From assembly GCF_024055595.1 (NCBI RefSeq), contig NZ_JAMXOF010000001.1, positions 1,364,001 to 1,428,000 on the forward strand: a stretch of 64,000 nt of DNA, written 5' to 3'. Of this stretch, positions 1 to 7,307 are shown piece after piece. Within the stretch, counting starts at the first letter, position 1, and each line of letters begins with the position of its first letter. Made by a program: the position numbers and the translations under genes. The notes below the pieces were generated by a model. It was not told the DNA's origin. It did not search any database and was given only the letters and a program-made list of their open reading frames with translations. Source of the stretch: Mucilaginibacter aurantiaciroseus. Lineage in GTDB: Bacteria > Bacteroidota > Bacteroidia > Sphingobacteriales > Sphingobacteriaceae.

Positions 1-1
1 C

Positions 2-634
2 TGGAAGTACGAGTCGGCCCTTAAGAAATGGGATTCGGAACTATACTCGGTTGTTGGTGCTGCCGGTGAGTTGTTCAGCGTACGCCGCAACCTATACCAG
101 GATGTTCCCGCCGATACGGTACTGGACGACTTTATGATCTCGATGCTGATAGCCAACCAGGGCTACCGTATTATATACGAACCGGAAGCTTACGCGCTAG
201 AAAATGCATCAGAAAATGTGGCCGAAGAATTAAAACGCAAGATCCGCATAGCTGCCGGCGGTATCCAATCCATCCTGCGGTTACAAAGCTTGTTGCTGCC
301 GTTTAAGTTCCCGGTGCTATCATTCCAATATGTAAGTCACCGTGTGTTGAGGTGGACGGTTACGCCATTCTTTTTGATACTGGCATTCATCACCAACTTT
401 GCTACAGCCTTTGCCGGCGATGGGTTTATTTACAACCTGTTATTTGCCGGGCAGGTTGTTTTTTACCTGCTTGCGTTATTGGGTTACATAATGGAGAAAC
501 GCCACATCCGCATCAAGGCACTGTTTATCCCCTATTATTTTTGCGTGATGAATTACGCCGTTTTAGCAGGCATCATCCGCTATTTCACCAAAAAGCAAAG
601 CTCCGTATGGGAGAAAGCGCAAAGGAAAATGTGA
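2..634 (+). CDS. Membrane glycosyltransferase, family 2 (5' end missing)
   Basis: The frame is open from base 2, so the true start lies outside the window and about 210 C-terminal residues are visible. The first part has DDFMISMLIANQGYRIIYEP, the acidic-pair region that follows the donor site in processive GT2 enzymes. KRKIRIAAGG then stands where such proteins carry a (Q/R)xxRW-like acceptor motif, here degenerate. Three or four hydrophobic segments follow, ending with basic residues. The known family role is polymerising or transferring sugars at the inner membrane; the substrate cannot be read from this fragment. The TTG at 71 could be taken as a start but is internal, because homology-like sequence continues upstream of it. 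A palindromic repeat follows directly. Confidence 0.75.
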   Translation, partial: WKYESALKKWDSELYSVVGAAGELFSVRRNLYQDVPADTVLDDFMISMLIANQGYRIIYEPEAYALENASENVAEELKRKIRIAAGGIQSILRLQSLLLPFKFPVLSFQYVSHRVLRWTVTPFFLILAFITNFATAFAGDGFIYNLLFAGQVVFYLLALLGYIMEKRHIRIKALFIPYYFCVMNYAVLAGIIRYFTKKQSSVWEKAQRKM

Positions 635-648
635 TAGGGATCGTTCTC

Positions 649-745
649 ACGTTATTGCGAGGAGCGATAGCGACATGACAACCCCCTACTTACAGAGCCG
701 CAGACAATCCTTTCGAAGATTGCCACGCTACACTCGCAATGACGT
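649..745. repeat. Palindromic intergenic repeat, family A, copy 1
   Basis: Imperfect inverted repeat of about 97 bases. The left arm reads ACGTTATTGCGAGGAGCGAT and the right arm is the reverse complement of ACGTCATTGCGAGTGTAGCG. An inner inverted pair (GACAATCC / GATTGCC-like) adds a second stem. Similar sequences stand at 2399, 4389 and 51644. It lies between the convergent ends of the glycosyltransferase and gluconolactonase genes, so it may also act as a transcription end. Confidence 0.7.
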
Positions 746-762
746 ATGGTTTTAAATAAGAT

Positions 763-1656
763 TTACTCTACCCCTCTCACATTCATCTTCAATACATAAA
801 TAGCCTTAGAAGCCGTTACAAATAACATATCTCTGTTTTTACCGCCTAAGCAAACATTGGCGCTCCAAGGCTCAGGGATATCGATATGGGCTATCTGAAT
901 ACCTTGAGGGTTTACAATAGTAATGCCTTTGCCTGCCAGGTAAAGGTTGCCTTGCTCATCAAGCGTTATGCCATCCGCGCCCTGCGCAAAAAACATTTCG
1001 CGGTTGCTAATCAAGCCATTTGGGTTTATAGTGTATTTATATACCTTTCCATCACCAATATCGGCTACAAAAAGGTGTTTACCATCGGGCGTACCCACAA
1101 TGCCATTCGGGCGCACCATGCTATCTAAGGCAATTGGTTGGGTTTGGCCTTTGAGCAGCAGAAATACCTTTTGACTGCTCATATCGGGTTTGGTACGGGT
1201 CCAGTAATAGCGCTGGTAGTATGGATCGGTAAAGTAGATATTGTCCTTTTTATCGATCCAAAGATCGTTAGGGCCGTTGAATAACTTGCCTTTGAAGTCT
1301 TTTAACAGCTTTTTCACCTTCTTATCCTTACTGATCTGCCAAAGCTGATTGTGTTCATCAGCACAGGCAATAAGGTTCCCTTTACTATCGAAATAGGTGC
1401 CGTTTGCCCTACCCGCACCATCCATAAAAACAGAAAGTTTACCATTAATATCATACTTCCAGATCTTATTATTGGGTTGATCGGTAAAGAAGATATTACC
1501 CGCTTTGTCTACCGCCGGCCCTTCGGTAAAGGCAAATTGATTAGAGATCAATTGTGGCTTCCTGTCAGCTTTAAACAGCGGCTTTTGTTGACCAAAAACC
1601 GACGTTGAAACGCCAAAAATGATACAATAAACACTTACTGTTAACCTACACTTCAT
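763..1656 (-). CDS. Secreted SMP-30/gluconolactonase family protein
   Basis: A 297-residue protein with a typical signal peptide (hydrophobic to about residue 22, ending VFGQQ), so periplasmic or outside. The six-bladed SMP-30 propeller signature is visible: FTEGPAVDKAGNIFFTD supplies the metal-binding Glu, NGPNDLWIDKKDNIYFTDP the Asn, and RPNGIVGTPDGKHLFVADI the Asn/Asp pair. The known family reaction is Ca2+-dependent hydrolysis of sugar lactones such as gluconolactone. An FGGY kinase that could use gluconate lies far away at 54757, which is suggestive only. The gene stands alone. A TACTTTTG -7 box lies at 1691-1698 on its strand. Exact substrate unknown. Confidence 0.85.
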   Translation of the reverse strand: MKCRLTVSVYCIIFGVSTSVFGQQKPLFKADRKPQLISNQFAFTEGPAVDKAGNIFFTDQPNNKIWKYDINGKLSVFMDGAGRANGTYFDSKGNLIACADEHNQLWQISKDKKVKKLLKDFKGKLFNGPNDLWIDKKDNIYFTDPYYQRYYWTRTKPDMSSQKVFLLLKGQTQPIALDSMVRPNGIVGTPDGKHLFVADIGDGKVYKYTINPNGLISNREMFFAQGADGITLDEQGNLYLAGKGITIVNPQGIQIAHIDIPEPWSANVCLGGKNRDMLFVTASKAIYVLKMNVRGVE

Positions 1657-1690
1657 CTTACAATTTTTTATCTTTTTTAGGCAGGTTGCG

Positions 1691-1698
1691 CAAAAGTA
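1691..1698 (-). promoter_or_regulatory. -7 promoter box of the gluconolactonase gene
   Basis: Read on the minus strand this is TACTTTTG, matching the Bacteroidota -7 consensus TAnnTTTG, about 35 bases before the ATG. No clear -33 TTTG is seen at the usual spacing. Confidence 0.5.
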
Positions 1699-1924
1699 AA
1701 ATGCGAAACCGATATCGTAATTATAAAATCTGCGAAATGCTAATGTAAATGTTTAGGCAGAAATATTTGAGCCGCGGCTAATTTCTTTTTAAGTTTAAAG
1801 CGTCTTTGAAACACGCTTATGAAAGTCCGCCATTTTTTGTTCCTGCTTCTATTTATGCCGATGAATTCCATCACGCAGCAAAACATTATCTACAAAATGG
1901 CAATTTGGTTTATATAATACATCT

Positions 1925-2380
1925 ATGTACTCAAAAGATCAGGCATCACAGTTAAAGCAGGCATTCTGGACGGCGTTTGGGCAATACATGGGCCCGGTGT
2001 TATCCGCCGAAGGCCTGCGCACCAACTGGATCAATTATAAAACGGGCGTTAAGCATATCTTTTTCAGGATGCAAGCCGATAACAAAACGGCAAGCATCGC
2101 CATAGAGATAGCTCACCCCGACCCGGAACTGCAACAACTTTACTTCGAGCAATTCGAAACCTTCAAAACCATGCTGCACAGTGCCCTTAGCGAGGAATGG
2201 CAATGGAATCTGCATACTGCCGACGATTACGGCAAATCCATCAGCCGAATATATACCGAGATCTCGCCCGTAAGCATTTTCCAACAGCAAGACTGGCCTA
2301 TACTGATCTCCTTCTTCAAGCCCCGCATCATTGCATTGGATGAATTTTGGAGTGATGTAAAGGTGGCGTTTGAGGTGTGA
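1925..2380 (+). CDS. DUF4268 domain protein
   Basis: A soluble 151-residue protein without signal peptide or membrane segments. The order FWTAFGQYMGP, then WINYKTGVKHIFFRM, then the C-terminal FFKPRIIALDEFWSDVK is characteristic of the small stand-alone DUF4268 proteins common in Bacteroidota. DUF4268 also occurs as a C-terminal domain in restriction- or helicase-linked proteins elsewhere, but nothing of that kind is next to this gene. Function unknown. The preceding 260 bases hold only a weak short ORF. A family A palindromic repeat follows the stop codon. Confidence 0.75.
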   Translation: MYSKDQASQLKQAFWTAFGQYMGPVLSAEGLRTNWINYKTGVKHIFFRMQADNKTASIAIEIAHPDPELQQLYFEQFETFKTMLHSALSEEWQWNLHTADDYGKSISRIYTEISPVSIFQQQDWPILISFFKPRIIALDEFWSDVKVAFEV

Positions 2381-2398
2381 CACTCCTCCCCGAAACGC

Positions 2399-2504
2399 GC
2401 GTCATTACGAGGTAAGAAGCAATCTCTTTAGGACAATTATACACCTCGCAAGTTCAGACTTGCCTAAAGATATTGCTTTTTCGTTATCGAGCCGCGCAAT
2501 GACG
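2399..2504. repeat. Palindromic intergenic repeat, family A, copy 2
   Basis: Left arm GCGTCATTACGAGGTAAGAA continues into GCAATCTCTTTAGG. The right arm (CCTAAAGATATTGC ... GCGCAATGACG) is its approximate reverse complement. It lies between two genes on the same strand and closely resembles the copy at 51644. Confidence 0.7.
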
Positions 2505-2563
2505 CCCCGGGGTGTACGCCTTTTATTTTGAAAATTCTTAAATCCTGATTCAAACAATATTTT

Positions 2564-2580
2564 TGCTAACTTTGTTAGCA
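2564..2580. promoter_or_regulatory. Perfect palindrome over the DUF763 promoter and start
   Basis: TGCTAAC-TTT-GTTAGCA is a perfect 7-base inverted repeat with a 3-base centre. It contains the -7 box TAACTTTG (2567-2574), and its last base is the A of the ATG start codon. A protein bound here would cover the promoter, and an RNA hairpin would hide the start codon if transcription began further upstream. Confidence 0.5.
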
Positions 2581-3782
2581 TGAATCGTTCCGGAAGTGCC
2601 GATATGCCTTTACATTATGGCTACGTGCCTGTTTGGCTTGCCGAGCGGATGGCCAAGCTTGGCCTAGCTGTAATAGAAACCATTGTGATGGATTACGGTA
2701 AGGATAAAGTGCTGCGCCGGCTTAGCGACCCGTTCTGGTTCCAGAGCCTGGGCGCTGTTATGGGTATGGACTGGCATTCATCGGGCATTACTACTTCGGT
2801 AATGGGTGCCTTAAAACGGGCTATCAACCCGCATAGCCGTGACTTGGGTATTTACATTTGCGGTGGCAAGGGCAAGCACTCTACCAAAACTCCGCAGGAA
2901 CTGATGGCCGTTTGCAACAGCACCGGGCTTAATGGCGATTACCTCGTAAAATGCAGCAAGCTGAGCGCTAAGGTAGATAACACGGCTATACAGGATGGTT
3001 TTCAGTTGTATACCCACAATTTTATTTTGAGCGATACCGGCAAATGGACCGTTGTACAACAAGGCATGAGCGACGCCAGCAGCACCGCCCGCCGCTACCA
3101 CTGGCACTCGGAACAGCTGACATCTTTTGTGGAAGACCCGCATACCGGCATCCACGGTAAAAACAACGGTTTGATATTGAATATGGCCGACAAGCTTGCG
3201 GATTCATCCCGCGCCGGCGTAATGCAAATTGCCGCCGAGCATCCCGACAGGATGCTGAAAGAAATAAGCCACCTGGTGATGCCCAACCACCACGATGTAA
3301 AAGCAAAAGATGTAGATCTAAAACGCCTTGGCGCAGTACTATGGCTGGCACACGAAAAGCAGCCGAAGGATTTTGAAGAATTATTATTACTGCAAGGCCT
3401 TGGCCCGCGTACACTGCAGTCGCTGGCATTGGTGAGCGAGGTGATTCACGGCACCCCGTCGCGGTTTAAAGACCCTGCAAGGTTCTCTTTCGCGCATGGC
3501 GGTAAGGATGGGCACCCCTTCCCTGTCCCAATAAAGGTTTATGATGAAACTATTGCCGTTCTCCAAACCGCCATACATAAGGCCAAACTGGGTAATGGCG
3601 AAAAAAACGAAGCCATTAAACGCCTTACCAACATAGCGCAAGCTGCCGAAAAGAATTTTACGCCCAATGCAAACTTCGATAAGGTTATCGAAAAAGAAAG
3701 AAATGATTCCTGGAAATATAACGGCCGTACAGTGTTTGGCAAAGCTAAACCACCTGTAGAGCACCAGTTAAAGCTATTTTAA
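2580..3782 (+). CDS. DUF763 domain protein
   Basis: A 400-residue soluble protein. The N-terminus MNRSGSADMPLHYGYVP and WLAERMAKLG match the start of the DUF763 family, which supports this ATG although it lies only six bases after a -7 box. Further family-like features are VMGMDWHSSGITTSV, the GG(K)GKHSTKTP region, and a C-terminal part with a helix-hairpin-helix-like LLLLQGLGPRTLQSLALVSEVIHG. The function is not established. The hairpin-like motif suggests nucleic acid contact, but that is inference. Its last 9 bases overlap the convergent DUF4142 gene. Confidence 0.8.
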   Translation: MNRSGSADMPLHYGYVPVWLAERMAKLGLAVIETIVMDYGKDKVLRRLSDPFWFQSLGAVMGMDWHSSGITTSVMGALKRAINPHSRDLGIYICGGKGKHSTKTPQELMAVCNSTGLNGDYLVKCSKLSAKVDNTAIQDGFQLYTHNFILSDTGKWTVVQQGMSDASSTARRYHWHSEQLTSFVEDPHTGIHGKNNGLILNMADKLADSSRAGVMQIAAEHPDRMLKEISHLVMPNHHDVKAKDVDLKRLGAVLWLAHEKQPKDFEELLLLQGLGPRTLQSLALVSEVIHGTPSRFKDPARFSFAHGGKDGHPFPVPIKVYDETIAVLQTAIHKAKLGNGEKNEAIKRLTNIAQAAEKNFTPNANFDKVIEKERNDSWKYNGRTVFGKAKPPVEHQLKLF

Positions 3783-4301
3783 CCCAGCACAGATCTTATT
3801 AGCACGGGTTAAATGCTGTTTGAGCTTAGGTGCACTTTTAATAGCAAATTCTTTAAGCTTTTTATCACTGTTAGTTTCGCCTGCTTTAAAAACTTTGATC
3901 ACGTTCTCATGATCAATAACCATTACCTGGATATACATTTTATCAAACGCTTCGTCTGTTTTTTTGATAAGGCTGTCTACCTGGGTTTGATGAATGGCGG
4001 TTAACGTATCGGTATTGCCTTTACTGCCAGATACCGTTTTTAATTCGGCTTCCATAAAGGTATTGTCGGCAATTACCTGCTTGGCATACTCCAGCATCTG
4101 CGGGTTTTTAGAATTTGTTAAAGCCAGTTGCGAAAGTTTTATTTCGGCTGCGCCGGATTCAAGCGCGTTTTTTACGAAGGAAATCCCTTCTTCGTTAGAT
4201 TGCTTTATGTTGTTGTAGTTTTTTGCTTTTCGGTTATTACAAGCTTGCATAGAAATTAGAGTGGCAAAAGCCAATACAATACAAAATGTTCTTTTCATCA
4301 T
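3774..4301 (-). CDS. DUF4142 lipoprotein
   Basis: A 175-residue protein with an N-terminal hydrophobic stretch ending in the lipobox-like MQAC, so Cys21 is probably lipidated and the protein anchored in the periplasm or outer membrane. The rest is helical with DUF4142 hallmarks (EIKLSQLALTNSKNPQMLEYAKQVIADN; ... HENVIKVF). The family resembles a ferritin-like four-helix bundle but has no agreed function. The 3' end overlaps the DUF763 gene by 9 bases. No operon partner is visible. Confidence 0.8.
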   Translation of the reverse strand: MMKRTFCIVLAFATLISMQACNNRKAKNYNNIKQSNEEGISFVKNALESGAAEIKLSQLALTNSKNPQMLEYAKQVIADNTFMEAELKTVSGSKGNTDTLTAIHQTQVDSLIKKTDEAFDKMYIQVMVIDHENVIKVFKAGETNSDKKLKEFAIKSAPKLKQHLTRANKICAGLK

Positions 4302-4388
4302 AAAATATTAAGCTTATATACTTACGTAACAAGTTTCATTACATTCTGTTTACAAAAATTTAGCAATTGCGCAGGAATATAAAACCAT

Positions 4389-4473
4389 GTCATTGCGAGC
4401 GATAGCGTGGTAATCTCAGCATATCCGCTTGTCCTTTGAGATAAACACGTCGCTACACTCCTCGCAACGACAT
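4389..4473. repeat. Palindromic intergenic repeat, family A, copy 3
   Basis: TGTCATTGCGAGCGATAGCG on the left and CGTCGCTACACTCCTCGCAA then CGACA on the right form an imperfect inverted repeat. It resembles the copy at 649 more than those at 2399 and 51644. It sits between the DUF4142 gene's upstream side and the end of ppc. Confidence 0.65.
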
Positions 4474-4484
4474 TTTAGGGGATC

Positions 4485-7058
4485 TTACGCCAAATTCCTA
4501 CCCGCATTTACAATACCGTAAACCGTACGGATCACCAGTTTATTGTAAATGCCTATCAATTCTTCGTCATCGGTATTGTTAAGGCACTGCAGGGCATAAT
4601 GCTGAATGATCACCAGTGGTAAAACGATCTTCTCGCGGATGGCGATAGAGAGGCGGTCAACAGGGAATTCTTCCATGAGTACCGTGGTACCGGTAAGTTC
4701 CAGCAGCATATCGCGGGTTAGTTCAAACTCGGCTTTAAGGCCTTTCCAGAACGTACCGAATTTTTTATCCTTCTCCATGTAAGCCGTAACCCTAAAATCA
4801 GATTTGGTCATGGACATCATACAGTTATCAAGCATCGTTTTAAAAAAGCCCGAGTTTTGGTAAAGCTCCTGCACTTCTTTCCAGCTGCCGTTATCCTTCA
4901 TTTTTTTAAGCGCTGTACCCACACCGTAAAAGCCCGGTATGTTCTGTTTAAGCTGGCTCCAGGAGGTTACAAAACTAATGGCGCGCAGGTCTTCTAATTT
5001 TAGTTTGGCACCCGCGTTACGTTTGGTTGGGCGGCTACTGATATTTATCTGCGACAGCAATTTCAACGGACTAAATTTCTCCAGGTAATCTACAAACAAT
5101 GGGTGTTCGCGCAGCGCCAGGAATAAACCGTGGCTTTCTTCGGCCATTTCCGAGATCAAGGCTTTGTGCTTTTCATCAAGCAGATCGTGGTGGTTTGGAT
5201 GCAGGGCGCTGGTAATACCCGCGTTAATTAATTGCTCGGTGTTAAACCTTGCCGTTTCTACAGAGCCGTATTGCGAACTTACGGTTTGCCCCTGTATCGT
5301 CAACTGGATGTGGTCGTTAGCTATTTCTTTACCCATCGACGCATAAAAACGGTGTGTTTTACCACCACCACGTGCCGGCGGGCCACCCCTACCATCAAAA
5401 AACGCAAGTGTAATATTATGTTTGCGGGCTATAGCGGTCAATTCCACTTTGGCTTTATATATGCTCCAGTTTGCCATCAAGTAACCTCCATCTTTAGTAC
5501 TATCGCTAAAGCCAAGCATAATGGCCTGCCTGTTGCCACGTTTTTTCAAATGCGATTTATAGAATGGATGCGTATATAACTTCTCCATAATATCGCCGGC
5601 CTGTTTCAAATCGTTAACGGTTTCAAACAACGGCATAAAATCAACACTCAGTTTATCTTTTTCCCAACCGCTCCACAAGAACAGCGCTATCAGCTGTAAA
5701 ATATCTGATGCCTGCTGGCAATTGCTGATGATGAAACGCTGGCAGCCTTTTTCGCCATTGCTGTGTTGAATCTGCTTCATCAGCCTGATAGTATCTAACG
5801 TATCGCTGATCAACGGATCGGCATTGGCGGGGCATTTAAAATCAGCCTGGTTAAACGGAAGACTTTTAATTTTCGACTCCTCGCTCATGTCGGCGTAGTT
5901 CTTAGGCACGCCGGTATAAACTTTCTCGGTGGTATATTTAAACACATCGCGCAGCACACGGCTATCCTGGCGAATATCGAGCGTAGCGAAGTATGAACCA
6001 AACAGATTCACCTTTTGGATCAGGTTATCTACGATGCCTACAAACAGGCTGTCGTGCTCGTTAACCAAAGTCTCGCGCATCGATCTTAGCAATTTCAATA
6101 ATTCCGGCTGCAGGTCTTTAGGGCTTTCCTGCGGATTGAAGGCATTATCGTAAAGCAGGGTTTCCAACTTGCTAATGGTATCGGCAAAACCACGGAAAGT
6201 GATCCGGCGTTTCAGGTTCCTGAAATCGCGGTAGTAACACCGGTAAATTACCTGCCTTAATAATGACGATACCGATCGCGTGGTTTCCATATGAACGTTC
6301 GGGTTACCGTCGCGATCGCCGCCCGGCCAAAAGCCTAGTTCTAATACCTGCTGGTTACCTTCAATGTCAAACTCATCTTCCAGTTTAGCCTGGATGCCCG
6401 ATAGCGCGTGGTAAAATATATTCTCCAGGAACCACACCAAACTTACGGCCTCATCAACCGGGGTTGGCGAAGTTTTATTAAAGAATGGCGTTTTACCTAA
6501 TTGCTGTAACAAGCCATCTATTGATGGGATATCATTCGTTTTTAACGCTTCGATCAGGTCCGTCATAATCCCCAAAACGGTACCTGGGTAAAACTGGGTT
6601 GGGTGGGCGGTAAGTACTAATCGTAACGAAAAATCTTTCAGCTGCTTGCTGATATTCGCCCTCGCCTGCTCGCTTTGCGATGCCTGCTGTATTAAACTTT
6701 GCAGCGTACCGGTATCATCCACACGGCCCACTTTAGCGAAGGATGAATCCTCAATCGCGTCAAACAAAACAACCTGTCGCTCAATGTATTGTATAAACCT
6801 GAATAAACGATTTATTTGCTCGCGATGGTCAATATTTGGTACGTACTTTTTAAAGAACGATTCGATGATCGCTGTAGGTGATGCCTGGTCTGCCGCGCCC
6901 TTATCGCAATGCGAACTAAAGAACGGCAGCAAAATACCTGTATCCTTAACCTGGTAAAAAGGCAGCGTTTGAAACAGGCTGTTGTATAACTCAAAACGTT
7001 TTACAACTTCGTGGTTAAAAATAGATTCTTTTTGACTGAGCCTTAAGGTTGATGGCAT
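4485..7058 (-). CDS. ppc: Phosphoenolpyruvate carboxylase
   Basis: An 857-residue cytosolic enzyme that carboxylates PEP with bicarbonate to oxaloacetate, refilling the TCA cycle. The catalytic motifs are all present: LTAHPTQ near residue 150 (catalytic His), GFWPGGDRDGNPNV near 245, MLGFSDSTKDGGYLMANW near 525, and FFDGRGGPPARGGGK (the glycine loop) near 555. The C-terminus ends NAGRNLA, where bacterial enzymes usually end in NTG-type sequence. Length is normal for the shorter Bacteroidota form. It is a single gene with a 180-base gap to the next gene downstream and about 250 bases upstream. Confidence 0.95.
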   Translation of the reverse strand: MPSTLRLSQKESIFNHEVVKRFELYNSLFQTLPFYQVKDTGILLPFFSSHCDKGAADQASPTAIIESFFKKYVPNIDHREQINRLFRFIQYIERQVVLFDAIEDSSFAKVGRVDDTGTLQSLIQQASQSEQARANISKQLKDFSLRLVLTAHPTQFYPGTVLGIMTDLIEALKTNDIPSIDGLLQQLGKTPFFNKTSPTPVDEAVSLVWFLENIFYHALSGIQAKLEDEFDIEGNQQVLELGFWPGGDRDGNPNVHMETTRSVSSLLRQVIYRCYYRDFRNLKRRITFRGFADTISKLETLLYDNAFNPQESPKDLQPELLKLLRSMRETLVNEHDSLFVGIVDNLIQKVNLFGSYFATLDIRQDSRVLRDVFKYTTEKVYTGVPKNYADMSEESKIKSLPFNQADFKCPANADPLISDTLDTIRLMKQIQHSNGEKGCQRFIISNCQQASDILQLIALFLWSGWEKDKLSVDFMPLFETVNDLKQAGDIMEKLYTHPFYKSHLKKRGNRQAIMLGFSDSTKDGGYLMANWSIYKAKVELTAIARKHNITLAFFDGRGGPPARGGGKTHRFYASMGKEIANDHIQLTIQGQTVSSQYGSVETARFNTEQLINAGITSALHPNHHDLLDEKHKALISEMAEESHGLFLALREHPLFVDYLEKFSPLKLLSQINISSRPTKRNAGAKLKLEDLRAISFVTSWSQLKQNIPGFYGVGTALKKMKDNGSWKEVQELYQNSGFFKTMLDNCMMSMTKSDFRVTAYMEKDKKFGTFWKGLKAEFELTRDMLLELTGTTVLMEEFPVDRLSIAIREKIVLPLVIIQHYALQCLNNTDDEELIGIYNKLVIRTVYGIVNAGRNLA

Positions 7059-7182
7059 GGTAGAACAGGTTTACAAAGATTTACAGGAATAATATCGCCG
7101 TGAATTTAAGTATCTAAAATTAAAATACGCTAAAAACTAAAAATTAATAACATTAAGTACATTTTAATGCAATAATTGTTAT

Positions 7183-7255
7183 TGGCCCCACCCAACCCTC
7201 CCCAATAGGAAGAACTTAAAATTCTCCTCTTTCGGGGGAGATTTAGAGGGAGCCA
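7183..7255. repeat. Palindromic intergenic repeat, C/T-rich type
   Basis: The left part TGGCCCCACCCAACCCTCCC is mirrored by GGGGGAGATTTAGAGGGAGC then CA, giving an imperfect hairpin of about 73 bases. It stands between the divergent ppc and FUSC genes and differs from the family A and B elements. Confidence 0.55.
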
Positions 7256-7268
7256 CGTTTTATTTGTT

Positions 7269-7276
7269 TAATTTTG
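7269..7276 (+). promoter_or_regulatory. -7 promoter box of the FUSC gene
   Basis: TAATTTTG matches TAnnTTTG and lies 31 bases before the ATG. A -33 TTTG is not obvious at the usual distance. Confidence 0.4.
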
Positions 7277-7307
7277 CACAACAAATACCGCATCCAATAA
7301 ATAGTAA

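Noticed and set aside
71..634. TTG at 71 as start of the first gene
   Set aside because: The frame is open to the window edge and upstream codons look like the same enzyme; the gene is truncated by the window.
1819..1917. A 32-codon ORF starting MKVRHFLFLLLFMPMN, signal-peptide-like, before the DUF4268 gene
   Set aside because: It stops soon after the hydrophobic stretch and has no recognisable mature part; probably chance or a relic.
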